Of a DNA stretch of 42,820 nt, positions 7,727 through 19,434 are shown piece by piece (position 1 is the stretch's first letter; the number at the start of each line of letters is the position of its first letter). A program made the translations under genes and the position numbers. The stretch covers positions 1 to 42,820 of the forward strand of contig CAZSFD010000046.1 in the NCBI GenBank assembly GCA_964606085.1, written 5' to 3'. This DNA is from CAIQJJ01 sp964606085. GTDB taxonomy: Bacteria > Chloroflexota > Anaerolineae > Anaerolineales > UBA4823. Under the pieces are notes generated by a model. That model did not search any database and had not been told where the DNA came from. It worked only from the letters and a program-made list of their open reading frames with translations.

Positions 7727-8877
7727 ATGAGCATCATCTCCCCCTCCCCCCGTCTCCCCTGCTCCTTCATGCTCTTCAACGGCCTCAAAGCCGAAAGCGC
7801 CGATTACCTCGATTTCATCCAGCGCCAACTCGACCTCGGTTTGCAGCCCTACGTGCAGATTCCGCCGCGCCCGCCGGTGGTGGTCAATGATCATTACAAT
7901 CTGCACGGCCTGCCGGTCAGCTACCATCCCGACGTGACCGTGCGCGAATGGAAAGCGGGCGATATGCTCTTCAAGGAATACGTCACCCCCGCCGGGACGC
8001 TGCGCGCCGAAGTGCGCCAGGATGAGGAATGGCGTTGGGGCGACCACGTGCCCTTCCTCGACGATTACGTCACCAACCGCAGCCGCAAATTCATCGTAGA
8101 CGGCCCGGCGGACTTGCCCGCCCTGCGTTACCTGCTCGTCCCGCCCACTGAGGCGGAAATCGCCGCCTTTCGCGCCGAAGCAGCCCCGGTGGTGGAATTT
8201 GCCCGAAAACATGGCCTGACGGTGGCCGGTGGTTGGGGCGTGGGCGCCGACCTGATCGGCTGGGTCTACGGCCTGAACCGCCTGGCCTATGCCCTCTTCG
8301 ACGAACCGGAGTTCATCACCGAACTGCTCGACATCATCGCCACCTGGAACCGCGCCCGCATGAAGGTACTGCTCGACTTCGGCGTGGATGTGATCATCAA
8401 ACGCGCCTGGTACGAGAACACCGATTTCTTCACCCCGCGCCACTACCGCAAATACATCCGCCCGCTGCTCGAAGCCGACGCTGCCCAGTGCCACACCCAC
8501 GGCGCGCAGTTCGGCTACATCCTCACCGCCAACTGCATGCCCCTGCTCGATGACATCGCCGCTGCCGGGGTAGACGTGCTGATCGGCGTGGACCCGCACA
8601 CCTGGGACCTCGAGCAGACCGCCGCCAAGCTGGGCGGTAAGATCACTTTGTGGGGCGGCGTCAACGGCCACCTCACCGTCGAAAATGGCACGCCCGAAGC
8701 CGTGCGCGCCGAATGCGCCGCGCCCTCGAAATCTTCGGCCCCACCGGCCGTTTCATCCTCTCGCCCGTAGACAACGTGCGCGAACTGACGCCGCAAGCAC
8801 ATGAAAATGTGATGGCGTTGATAGATGAATGGCAAAACGTAAGTCGTAATTCGGTATTCGATACCCGTACCGCGTAA
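7727..8877 (+). pseudogene. Uroporphyrinogen decarboxylase (URO-D)-like methyltransferase, frameshifted
   Basis: URO-D superfamily TIM barrel, similar to the methyltransferases that work with MttB-type proteins and corrinoids rather than to HemE. Conserved segments include GGWGVGADLIGW (near residue 170), the HTHGAQFGYI strand and LWGGVNGHLTVENGTPEEVR-like end. The frame breaks at 8714-8718: restoring one missing C in GAATGC-GCC gives Glu-Cys-Arg-Arg-Ala-Leu-Glu-Ile-Phe and continues to the stop at 8877 with the expected SPVDNVRE motif. Unbroken ORFs are 7727-8770 and the tail from 8716. The first ~20 residues of the family (RERxxxxL...PDR) are also missing, and the final ~13 residues come from an intergenic repeat. 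Error versus real mutation cannot be decided here. Confidence 0.8.
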
Positions 8878-8910
8878 ACGGCAAACGAATATCGAATCTC
8901 GAATACCTGA
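8848..8910. repeat. Inverted repeat GGTATTCGATA / TATCGAATCTCGAATACC
   Basis: GGTATTCGATAC (8855-8866) faces GTATTCGAGATTCGATA on the opposite strand (8889-8908 forward TATCGAATCTCGAATACC). It covers the end of the URO-D-like frame and the gap before mttB, and carries the TAA at 8875. Confidence 0.6.
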
Positions 8911-8924
8911 TCCCGAATCCTCCT

Positions 8925-10379
8925 ATGAACCACATCCAATCCCAAATCACCATCCTTTCCCAAACTGAGATCGAACAAATCCACGCTGCCACGCTCAATA
9001 TCCTCGCAACCACCGGCTGCCGGCTGCCGCACCCGCGCGTGCTAGACCTGCTCGAAGCACGCGGCGCAACGGTGGATCGCGCCACGGGCGTTGCCAAACT
9101 GCCACGGGCGCTGGTCGAACAGGCCCTGCGCGAGACCCGCCCAGCCCCAGGCGGCGACGCCCGCCTGCCCGTCATGCGCCATCCCTACGATATCCACCTC
9201 AGCAACCAGGCCACCATCGTCGAATACAGCGACCCGCGCCAGCCGCGCACCAACACCCGCCGCCTGGGCAACACCGAAGACGTGATCAAGGGCCTGGTGC
9301 TGACCAACCACCTGCCTTTTGTGGGCAGTTGTATGCCGCTGGTTACGCCATCCGATTGCCCCGGTTATATGCAAGACCTGTACGCCTATTACCTCTGCAC
9401 GCTCTATTCCACCAAGCCCTACGGCGTCTACATTTGCAGCCCCGAATCGGCCCGGCAGATTCTGCGCATGTGGGAAGTCGTCAAAAACGAACCCTCGCGG
9501 GCCAATTTCCCCCCGCAGGTGGGCTACCTGCTCGAACCCAATGGCGCGCTCTCCTACGACATCCACAGCCTGGAGATGGCGATCATCTTCGCTGAGGCGG
9601 GGCATCCCATCTGGCTGGGGCCGATGGCTATGTCGGGGCTGGATGCGCCGGTGACGCTGGCCGGGACGATGGTGATGCAAAACGCCTACAACCTGGCCGG
9701 GATTGTGTTCTGCTGGCTGTTCGGGCGGCCCGGCAGTTGGAGCGGCTCGGCCCACACCGCCGATATGCGCAGCTTTTTATGCTCGTTTGGCTCGCCCAAC
9801 CAGGTGTTCATCGCATTGGCGGCCATTCAGATGGGGCGTCACTACGGCTACGAAATCTCCGTCAACAGCGGCCTGACGGATGCCTGTGTACCCGATTTTC
9901 AGAGCGGCTTCGAGAAGGGCATGACCGGCATGGTGGCCTTCCTGGCCGGGGCCGGCGGCATTGGCGCGCAGGCCATCGTCGGGGCCGACCAGGGCGTGAG
10001 CTACGAGCAACTGGTGATTGATAACGAGTGGGCATCTGCCTTCCATCACCTGTTCAGCCGCGGCGTGGAAGTAAACGAAGAAACGCTGGCCGTGGAGGTG
10101 ATCCAACAGGTGGGCATCGGCGGCAGCTTCATCGCCGAGGAACACACCGTGCGCCACGCCCGCAAAACTTATTGGAAATCTGACCTGTTCAACCAGGCCA
10201 GCTACGACGCCTGGATGGCCGACGGCGGCAAAGACGTTCACGAGAAGGCCCACGAAAAGGTGGAAGCGCTGCTCGCCCAACATTACCCCCCGCAGCCGGT
10301 GATCAGCGCCGAAAAGATCGCCGCGCTGGATGCGATTTTAGCGGAAGCGCGTAACGCCCCCGAAAAGTTCGCTTTGTAG
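8925..10379 (+). CDS. MttB-family (non-pyrrolysine) trimethylamine methyltransferase-like protein
   Basis: A 484-residue protein across the MttB superfamily (PF06253). N-terminal helix with EIHAATLNILATTGCRL and the C-terminal PDFQSGFEKGMTGMVAFLAG / SYEQLVIDNE segments are typical. There is no in-frame TAG, so it is a non-pyrrolysine member; characterised relatives (MtgB, MtcB, MtpB) demethylate quaternary amines such as glycine betaine, carnitine or proline betaine onto a corrinoid protein. No corrinoid protein or MtxA gene lies in the window, although the URO-D-like gene next door could play the second role. Substrate unknown. Starts at ATG 8925 with TCCTCC before it and no clear SD. Confidence 0.87.
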   Translation: MNHIQSQITILSQTEIEQIHAATLNILATTGCRLPHPRVLDLLEARGATVDRATGVAKLPRALVEQALRETRPAPGGDARLPVMRHPYDIHLSNQATIVEYSDPRQPRTNTRRLGNTEDVIKGLVLTNHLPFVGSCMPLVTPSDCPGYMQDLYAYYLCTLYSTKPYGVYICSPESARQILRMWEVVKNEPSRANFPPQVGYLLEPNGALSYDIHSLEMAIIFAEAGHPIWLGPMAMSGLDAPVTLAGTMVMQNAYNLAGIVFCWLFGRPGSWSGSAHTADMRSFLCSFGSPNQVFIALAAIQMGRHYGYEISVNSGLTDACVPDFQSGFEKGMTGMVAFLAGAGGIGAQAIVGADQGVSYEQLVIDNEWASAFHHLFSRGVEVNEETLAVEVIQQVGIGGSFIAEEHTVRHARKTYWKSDLFNQASYDAWMADGGKDVHEKAHEKVEALLAQHYPPQPVISAEKIAALDAILAEARNAPEKFAL

Positions 10380-10395
10380 TCTTATTCTTCTGGTT

Positions 10396-10410
10396 GAAGA
10401 TCAAATCTTC
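10396..10410. terminator. Short hairpin between convergent mttB and LysR
   Basis: GAAGAT-CAA-ATCTTC forms a 6-bp stem (10396-10401 with 10405-10410) 16 bases after the mttB stop; a TTTGCC tail follows. Weak, possibly shared by both strands. Confidence 0.4.
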
Positions 10411-10480
10411 TTTGCCTTGCGCAGCCAGGCCCAGGCACCGAGGGCCAGCACGCCCGCTGCGCCAGTCACTGCTTCATCGC
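10401..10480 (-). pseudogene. Orphan C-terminal membrane-anchor fragment, paralogous to pullulanase tail
   Basis: Read on the minus strand and ending at TGA 10403-10401, this stretch encodes V-T-G-A-A-G-V-L-A-L-G-A-W-A-W-L-R-K-A-K-K-I. It matches the last residues of the pullulanase ending at 15230 (VAGAAGVLALGAWAWLRRKK) at nearly every position, while the DNA differs mostly at third codon positions. It therefore descends from the coding 3' end of another anchored surface protein, the rest of which is gone. It overlaps the 3' end of the LysR gene in another frame. Confidence 0.75.
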
Positions 10481-11425
10481 CCATTGCGCAAGCTCCCCCT
10501 TTTGCGCCTGGATAAATTGCCAAAACTCGCTCTGCGCCCGCGTGGCCGGCATGCGCCGGTTGCGCGCCATCCAGATTTTGCGCGTCAGGCGCATCCCTTC
10601 CACATGAACTTCAACCACCCGGCCCAGCGCCAGGCCGCGCGCAGCCGCCAGGCGTGAAATGAACGCCACGCCGATGCCCTCGCCCACGGCCATCTCAATC
10701 GCTTCGGCATTGCCCAATTCCATCACCACATTGAGCGCTTCGGGCATGATGTCGCATTGGCGCAGGCCATCGGCCAGCACATCGCGTGTACCGGCGTGCT
10801 GCTCCCGCAAAATCATCGGTTCGTCGAGCAAGTCATCGGCGTAAATCTGGCCGAACTTGGCCCAACGGTGGCTGGCCGAGGCGATCAGGATCACCTCGTC
10901 ATCGAAAAAATCCTGGTATTCGAAATCGCGCTGATCCGATTGTTTGCTCGAAACGCCAAAATCCACCTCGCCCCCCAGCAGGCGGCGCAGCATCCCCTCG
11001 CGGTTGAAAACATGCACATTGACGCGCACCTGCGGAAACTGCTGGCGAAAGCGGGCGATCAACCCCGGCAGCAGGTATTTTCCCGAAGTAGTCGTGCAGC
11101 CGATGGTCATCTCGCCGGCCACTTCGCCTTCGAGCGAGGCGACCGTCTCTTCCAGGCGGTGGGCGGAGGCCAACAGTTCGCGACCCATCGAGCGCAACAT
11201 CTGACCAGCTGCCGTCAGGCGCACACTGCGCCCCTGGCGCTCGAAGAGTTTGACGCCAAAGGTCTTCTCAAGCGCATCAATATTCTGGCTGACGGCCGGC
11301 TGCGACAGGTTGAGCTGCCGCCCGGCTTCGCTAAAATTACCACATTCGGCGGCCGCCACAAACACGGCCAGCGCATTGAGATCGAACAAGTGAGCCTCTT
11401 GAAGGGGGAAGGGATTGGCGTTCAT
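10466..11425 (-). CDS. LysR-family transcriptional regulator
   Basis: About 319 residues from the ATG at 11425. N-terminal winged HTH (residues about 15-75: SEAGRQLNLSQPAVSQNIDALEKTFGVKLFER), then the two-lobed effector domain starting at EMTIGCTTTSGKYLLP. I prefer 11425 to the in-frame ATG at 11458 because the latter lies inside the strong terminator hairpin at 11432-11482. It converges on mttB, so the regulated gene is not obvious. Effector unknown. The last residues share DNA with the anchor fragment at 10401-10480. Confidence 0.88.
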   Translation of the reverse strand: MNANPFPLQEAHLFDLNALAVFVAAAECGNFSEAGRQLNLSQPAVSQNIDALEKTFGVKLFERQGRSVRLTAAGQMLRSMGRELLASAHRLEETVASLEGEVAGEMTIGCTTTSGKYLLPGLIARFRQQFPQVRVNVHVFNREGMLRRLLGGEVDFGVSSKQSDQRDFEYQDFFDDEVILIASASHRWAKFGQIYADDLLDEPMILREQHAGTRDVLADGLRQCDIMPEALNVVMELGNAEAIEMAVGEGIGVAFISRLAAARGLALGRVVEVHVEGMRLTRKIWMARNRRMPATRAQSEFWQFIQAQKGELAQWAMKQ

Positions 11426-11431
11426 TGTATC

Positions 11432-11482
11432 AAAAAACAAACGGGGTGTTGAGCGCATATATCCGCTTCAACACCCCGTTTG
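11432..11482 (-). terminator. Rho-independent terminator of rhodanese gene
   Basis: On the minus strand a perfect 15-bp stem (arms 11482-11468 and 11452-11438, CAAACGGGGTGTTGA with its complement) is followed at once by six T (11437-11432). It lies 43 bases beyond the rhodanese stop codon and directly before the LysR start. Confidence 0.9.
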
Positions 11483-11491
11483 ATCATCAAG

Positions 11492-11517
11492 GTATGGCGA
11501 AATTAATTTCGCCATAC
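11492..11517. repeat. Short perfect palindrome, copy 2 of dispersed family
   Basis: A perfect 26-base palindrome made of GTATGGCGAAAT and its complement around the AATT centre. It lies 8 bases after the rhodanese stop codon, before the terminator. Confidence 0.92.
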
Positions 11518-11524
11518 ACATCGT

Positions 11525-13288
11525 CTATTTTTCAACCGGCAGTTCGGCGGCAATCCAGGCACCCAAACCGCCATTCAGGTTGCGAACGTTGGTGTAACCG
11601 AGCATATTCAAGTACATGGCAACGATCGCGCCGCGGTGGCCCGAACCGCAGTAGATCACGATGGCGGCATCTTTGGCCGGGAGCTGCGCCAGCAGTTCGG
11701 CGGGCACTTTTTGCAGTTCGACCTTGATCGCCCCGGCGATAATGCCTTCGGCCCATTCATCGGGCGTGCGCACGTCCACCAAAACGGGCGGGGTGGCCTC
11801 GGCCAGTTCGGTGTTGAGGTCGGCGGCCTTGACGGTGTTGAAGCCTTCGGGCAGGCCGCTCAGGTAGGCATCGAGGTCACGCAGGCGGGTGGGGTCCACT
11901 TCGGGAGCCGTGCCAGCTTCGGGCGCGGCAGGCATACCGGTTTCGAGCGGCAGTTCGGCCTTCTTCCAGGCCCCGGTGCCGCCACCCAGGTTCTTGACAT
12001 CGGTATAGCCAAGGATGCGCAGGGCCGACATAGCCAATGCACCGCGGTGACCCGAGCCGCAATAGATCACGATGGGATCGTTCAGGCCGGGCAGTTTATC
12101 CAGGTTCTTGAGCAGGTCACGCACGGGGATGTTGACGGCCCCGGCAATGTAACCGGCTTCCACTTCGGAAGGTTCGCGCACATCCAGCAGGAAGGGCGGG
12201 TTTTCGACCATCGCCGTGTTCAGGTCAGCCGCTTTGATGCTGTAATAGCCAGCCGGGATATTGCTGACGAAATCACTCCATACAACCGGCCAATCCACCC
12301 AGCCGGCCACCGGCAGTCCAGCGGCTTTCCAGGCGCCCAGGCCGCCGCCCAGGTTGAGTACGTTTTCGTAACCCAGCATGTACATTGCCAACTGCAGGAT
12401 GGCACCGCGATGGCCGGAACCGCAGTAGATCACGATATGGGCGTCTTTGGCGGGCCACAGATCTTGCTTGGCGAAGAAATCATTGAAGGGGATGTTGACC
12501 GCGCCTTCGATATAGCCCTGGCTGTCCCATTCGCCCGTCGAACGCACGTCAATCAGCATGGGCGGGTTATCGGCCAGCGCTTCAGAGAGCTTGCTGGCAT
12601 TGGTGGCATAGAAACCTTCGGGCATACCGGTGAAGAAGGCATTGAGCGCTTCGTAGAGGGCCTGATCGGCCACGATGGGCGTGCTGATAGCGGCAGGCGC
12701 TTCGGGCGCACCCATGACCAGCGGCAGTTCGGCCTTCTTCCAGGCCCCGGTGCCGCCGCCCAGGTTTTTGACATCCGTGTAACCGAGGACGCGCAGGGCG
12801 GCCATCGCCAGCGCGCCGCGATGACCCGAACCGCAGTAGACCACCATCGGTTCATCCAGGCCGGGCAGTTTGTCCAGGTTTTCCAGCACATTGCGCACGG
12901 GAATGTTGACGGCCCCTTCGATGTGGCCTTCTTCGTACTCGGAGGCTTCGCGCACGTCGAGCAGGAAGGGCGGGTTTTCGACCAGGGCTTCGTTGAGCTT
13001 GGCAGCGCTGATGCTGCCGTAGCCATTATCACCGGTCAGGCTGGCGGCCAGTTCGGTGAACAGGGCTTCGAAATCGGGCGGGGGCAGGGGTGTCTCGGTT
13101 GGCGGGACGGGCGTGTCCGTGGGGGGAACAGCCGTTTCCGTCGGCGGGACGGCGGTGGCGGTCGGTGGAACCGCGGTATTGGTGGCTGCCGGGGCAGCCG
13201 TGGGGGCCACGGTGGTGGCCGCCTGGCAGGCGCTGAGCAAGAAGCTCAACACGAGCAGCAGGGCGATGGGCAATTGCAGTTTCTTCAT
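11525..13288 (-). CDS. Secreted lipoprotein with four rhodanese domains
   Basis: 587 residues from ATG 13288, chosen because AGGAG lies 9 bases upstream and a lipoprotein signal follows at once (hydrophobic core, lipobox LSAC, Cys21). A Pro/Thr-rich linker of tandem VPPTxT repeats (about 30-71) leads to four rhodanese domains at about 85-190, 215-325, 335-440 and 465-585. Each has the same active-site loop YCGSGHRGA with a Cys nucleophile. Rhodaneses move sulfane sulfur between donors and acceptors. Domains 1 and 3 are almost identical (LLDVRE...VKNLGGGTGAWKKAELPL), as are features of 2 and 4, pointing to duplication of a two-domain unit. It probably shares transcription with the multiheme cytochrome upstream. 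Confidence 0.9.
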   Translation of the reverse strand: MKKLQLPIALLLVLSFLLSACQAATTVAPTAAPAATNTAVPPTATAVPPTETAVPPTDTPVPPTETPLPPPDFEALFTELAASLTGDNGYGSISAAKLNEALVENPPFLLDVREASEYEEGHIEGAVNIPVRNVLENLDKLPGLDEPMVVYCGSGHRGALAMAALRVLGYTDVKNLGGGTGAWKKAELPLVMGAPEAPAAISTPIVADQALYEALNAFFTGMPEGFYATNASKLSEALADNPPMLIDVRSTGEWDSQGYIEGAVNIPFNDFFAKQDLWPAKDAHIVIYCGSGHRGAILQLAMYMLGYENVLNLGGGLGAWKAAGLPVAGWVDWPVVWSDFVSNIPAGYYSIKAADLNTAMVENPPFLLDVREPSEVEAGYIAGAVNIPVRDLLKNLDKLPGLNDPIVIYCGSGHRGALAMSALRILGYTDVKNLGGGTGAWKKAELPLETGMPAAPEAGTAPEVDPTRLRDLDAYLSGLPEGFNTVKAADLNTELAEATPPVLVDVRTPDEWAEGIIAGAIKVELQKVPAELLAQLPAKDAAIVIYCGSGHRGAIVAMYLNMLGYTNVRNLNGGLGAWIAAELPVEK

Positions 13289-13327
13289 ATGTTTTCTCCT
13301 GACGAAATAAATGGGGTAGATTTGGCG

Positions 13328-13375
13328 TTTGTATAACCACGAATTAGCACGAACGGGTTTTGTGAAGATTGGTGT
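13328..13375. repeat. Partial ACCACGAAT-type repeat in cytochrome-rhodanese gap
   Basis: AACCACGAATTAGCACGAA (13336-13354) matches one arm of the inverted repeat at 24014-24085. Only one arm is clear here. Confidence 0.5.
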
Positions 13376-13388
13376 TATTCGGGCTCTT

Positions 13389-14684
13389 TTATTCTGTTGG
13401 TAGCGGATGGCAGGTGGTACACGAGCCATCCTCACGCCCTGCATGGCTGGGCGGATTGACGGGCGCATCGCCGGCGCCCACCAGGTGACACACATTACAC
13501 ACGATCAGGCCGGTGTGGTTGGCCGGTGGCAGCGGAATGCCGCCGTTGGCCGGCTGCCCATCATCGTCACCGTCGTCGGGACTGCCGCTCATCGAGGGCA
13601 GGCTGGCGACGATTACACTGGCGTTGGCGGCCTGCTCTGCGGGCTTGACCTTATCCGCCGTCAAGAACAGGTCGGCGTTGCCATGACACGCCTCGCACGA
13701 TTCGGTCTGCGGGGTGTTGCGCTGGATGTTGTGCGGCGTGGCGTAGGCCCAGGTGGGCAGGGCGTCGAAGTTGGGCAGCAGGTTCTCGCCGTAATACTGG
13801 AAACTGGTCGTGGCCACGGGGACATGGCGCAGCAGCACGTATTCGTAGGGGCGTTCGGCGCTCTGGCGCGGGTTGCGCCCGATGACGAAGGTGGCATAGG
13901 TAGCTTCGGTCTCGAAGAAGGGGTTGCCGCTCTTCTCGCTGACGGCCACATGGCAGCCATCGCAACTGGTGTAGGTGATCGCATGGCACACCTGGCAGGC
14001 CAACTGATCGCCGTGGGTGGTGTGCATCACGTTGCCGGTAGATGTCAGTTGCTCGGTGGTGTGGCAGTCGGTGCAGGCGGGCATCTCGGCCCCGGCGTAG
14101 CGGTGATCGGCGGCTGCGGCGGTTTCGCCATGCAGGTCTGCCCCGCTGTGGCACTTGACACAGTTCATGCGCCCCTGGCGGAAATGCACGTCGCCGGGGA
14201 AGCCTTCGTTTTTGCCGAGGAATTCATTGCCCACGCGGCTGCCGTGACAGGCGGTGCAGGAGCGCGTCATGGGCGGCGTTTCGACGAAAACATGCCCGTC
14301 GAACAGGCCGCCGCCTACATTCTTGGGCTGGCTGACGTGGCATTCACCGCAGGTGGTGTGGCAGGTGGCACAGTGGTTGCCAAACATGGTTTCGAGGGCG
14401 GCGTGGTTTTCGGGGACACTGCGCGTGTTCAGCACCGTCCAGTAACCGGCCTGGGTGTTGTGCAGGCTGGTGGCGTAGCTGCCAGCCTGTTCGCTGTGGC
14501 ACGTGCCGCAGACGTTGGCGGCATCCTGGCTGGGCGAGGCGATCAGGCCGCTGTGGGCGGCATCTTTGTCGGCTTCGGCGGGCTGCCCGGCGTGGCAGGC
14601 GGCGCAATCTTGCTTGCCATGGATGGTGGCGGCGAACTTCTCGTTATTGACCAGAACTTTTTCCCAGGGCTCCAACGGAGCCAC
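13389..14684 (-). CDS. Multiheme cytochrome c, C-terminal part (12 CxxCH), separated by in-frame TGA
   Basis: 431 residues with twelve CxxCH heme-binding motifs, including a tandem CATCH-TTCGECH. This is continuous, in the same frame, with the lipoprotein ORF 14694-15026; only a TGA (14696-14694) separates them. Together they would make a 13-heme, roughly 545-residue extracellular lipoprotein. Without the upstream signal peptide this part could not be exported and hemes would not be attached, so read alone it makes no sense. GTG 14684 does follow GAGGGG by 5 bases, so restart is possible on paper. Family: cytochrome c3/NapC-related multiheme electron carriers; likely extracellular electron transfer. 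Next downstream is the four-rhodanese lipoprotein. Confidence 0.85.
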   Translation of the reverse strand: MAPLEPWEKVLVNNEKFAATIHGKQDCAACHAGQPAEADKDAAHSGLIASPSQDAANVCGTCHSEQAGSYATSLHNTQAGYWTVLNTRSVPENHAALETMFGNHCATCHTTCGECHVSQPKNVGGGLFDGHVFVETPPMTRSCTACHGSRVGNEFLGKNEGFPGDVHFRQGRMNCVKCHSGADLHGETAAAADHRYAGAEMPACTDCHTTEQLTSTGNVMHTTHGDQLACQVCHAITYTSCDGCHVAVSEKSGNPFFETEATYATFVIGRNPRQSAERPYEYVLLRHVPVATTSFQYYGENLLPNFDALPTWAYATPHNIQRNTPQTESCEACHGNADLFLTADKVKPAEQAANASVIVASLPSMSGSPDDGDDDGQPANGGIPLPPANHTGLIVCNVCHLVGAGDAPVNPPSHAGREDGSCTTCHPLPTE

Positions 14685-14693
14685 ATCGCCCCC

Positions 14694-15026
14694 TCAGCCA
14701 ACGCCCTTGGATTCGCCTTCGAGGTCTTCCTCAGGTTTGGCCGTATCAATCAGCATTTGCTTATCGGTATGGCAGACCACGCACTGATCCACACCTGCGG
14801 CAACGGCTTCTTCGGTCGGCTCGCTGGTGTCGGTGGGGGCAGGGGCGCTCGTCTCGCTGGGGGCCAGGGTGGGCGCGGCAGTGGGCGGCTCGGTGGCTGC
14901 CAGTGGAACAGCGGTATCGGTAGCAGGCGGCAGGGACGCCGTGGCCGTGGGCGCGGCAGCACCGCAGGCAGCCAGCAGCAGGCCCGCGGCGAACAGAATG
15001 ATCAATTGGAAGATGGGTTTGGGCAT
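14694..15026 (-). CDS. Multiheme cytochrome c lipoprotein, N-terminal part (signal peptide, 1 CxxCH)
   Basis: Start ATG 15026 is preceded by AGGAGG 10 bases upstream; the GTG at 15038 overlaps the SD itself. The product has a lipoprotein signal peptide (LLLAAC, Cys about 21), a Thr/Pro/Ala-rich linker (about residues 25-80) and one heme motif CVVCH, then stops at TGA 14696. The same frame continues past the stop through Gly-Gly-Asp-Val-Ala-Pro into twelve more heme motifs. The likely intact gene is 13389-15026 on the minus strand. Confidence 0.82.
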   Translation of the reverse strand: MPKPIFQLIILFAAGLLLAACGAAAPTATASLPPATDTAVPLAATEPPTAAPTLAPSETSAPAPTDTSEPTEEAVAAGVDQCVVCHTDKQMLIDTAKPEEDLEGESKGVG

Positions 15027-15155
15027 CAAAAAATGCACCTCCTGAGCAGGGCCTTACGGCTTACTATCACAGCTTGTGGATAACTTCACTAACTAATGAT
15101 AGGCTCAGGAGGGCATTTCGGGCAGTTACAAAGATAACTTCCCCTTATAAGGTTT

Positions 15156-15229
15156 ACTTATCGAAAACGATAAGGAGCGCATACCTTTGCGCAAATATGA
15201 GCTGACCACCGCCACGCGGCGCGCGTGGG
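15156..15229 (-). terminator. Two hairpins downstream of pullulanase
   Basis: CCACGCG-GCG-CGCGTGG (15213-15229) starts at the pullulanase stop codon, and CTTATC-GAAAAC-GATAAG (15156-15173) follows. A CCTTATAAGG palindrome lies at 15144-15153. No long T-run is seen, so termination is only likely. The rest of 15039-15155 should hold the cytochrome promoter, but I cannot pick one with confidence. Confidence 0.45.
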
Positions 15230-19390
<4,161 letters not shown>

Positions 19391-19408
19391 GGGTTCTCCA
19401 TGGGTGCG

Positions 19409-19434
19409 GTACGACGAAATTAATTTCGCCGTAC
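19409..19434. repeat. Short palindrome, copy 3 of dispersed family
   Basis: A 26-base palindrome with one mismatched pair and core CGAAATTAATTTCG. The stop codon of the upstream GH13 gene (19422-19420) lies inside it, so the palindrome encodes the last residues Val-Arg-Arg-Asn and the stop. Confidence 0.9.

Noticed and set aside
8925..10379. Pyrrolysine-type MttB
   Set aside because: The gene has no in-frame TAG; it belongs to the non-Pyl branch.
11636..13336. Long plus-strand ORF (566 codons) opposite the rhodanese gene
   Set aside because: It mirrors four repeated rhodanese domains, has no recognisable motif and no SD; high GC gives long antisense frames.
13289..13495. Upstream extension of the rhodanese ORF to 13495
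   Set aside because: The lipoprotein signal and SD fix the start at 13288; the extension crosses the end of the cytochrome gene.
14694..14696. TGA as selenocysteine codon
   Set aside because: It lies in a linker, no Cys is expected there, and no SECIS-like hairpin is evident just downstream.
13407..15083. Long plus-strand ORF (558 codons) opposite the multiheme cytochrome
   Set aside because: The 13 CxxCH motifs, signal peptide and linker all lie on the minus strand; the plus frame is Gly/Ala/Val-rich shadow.
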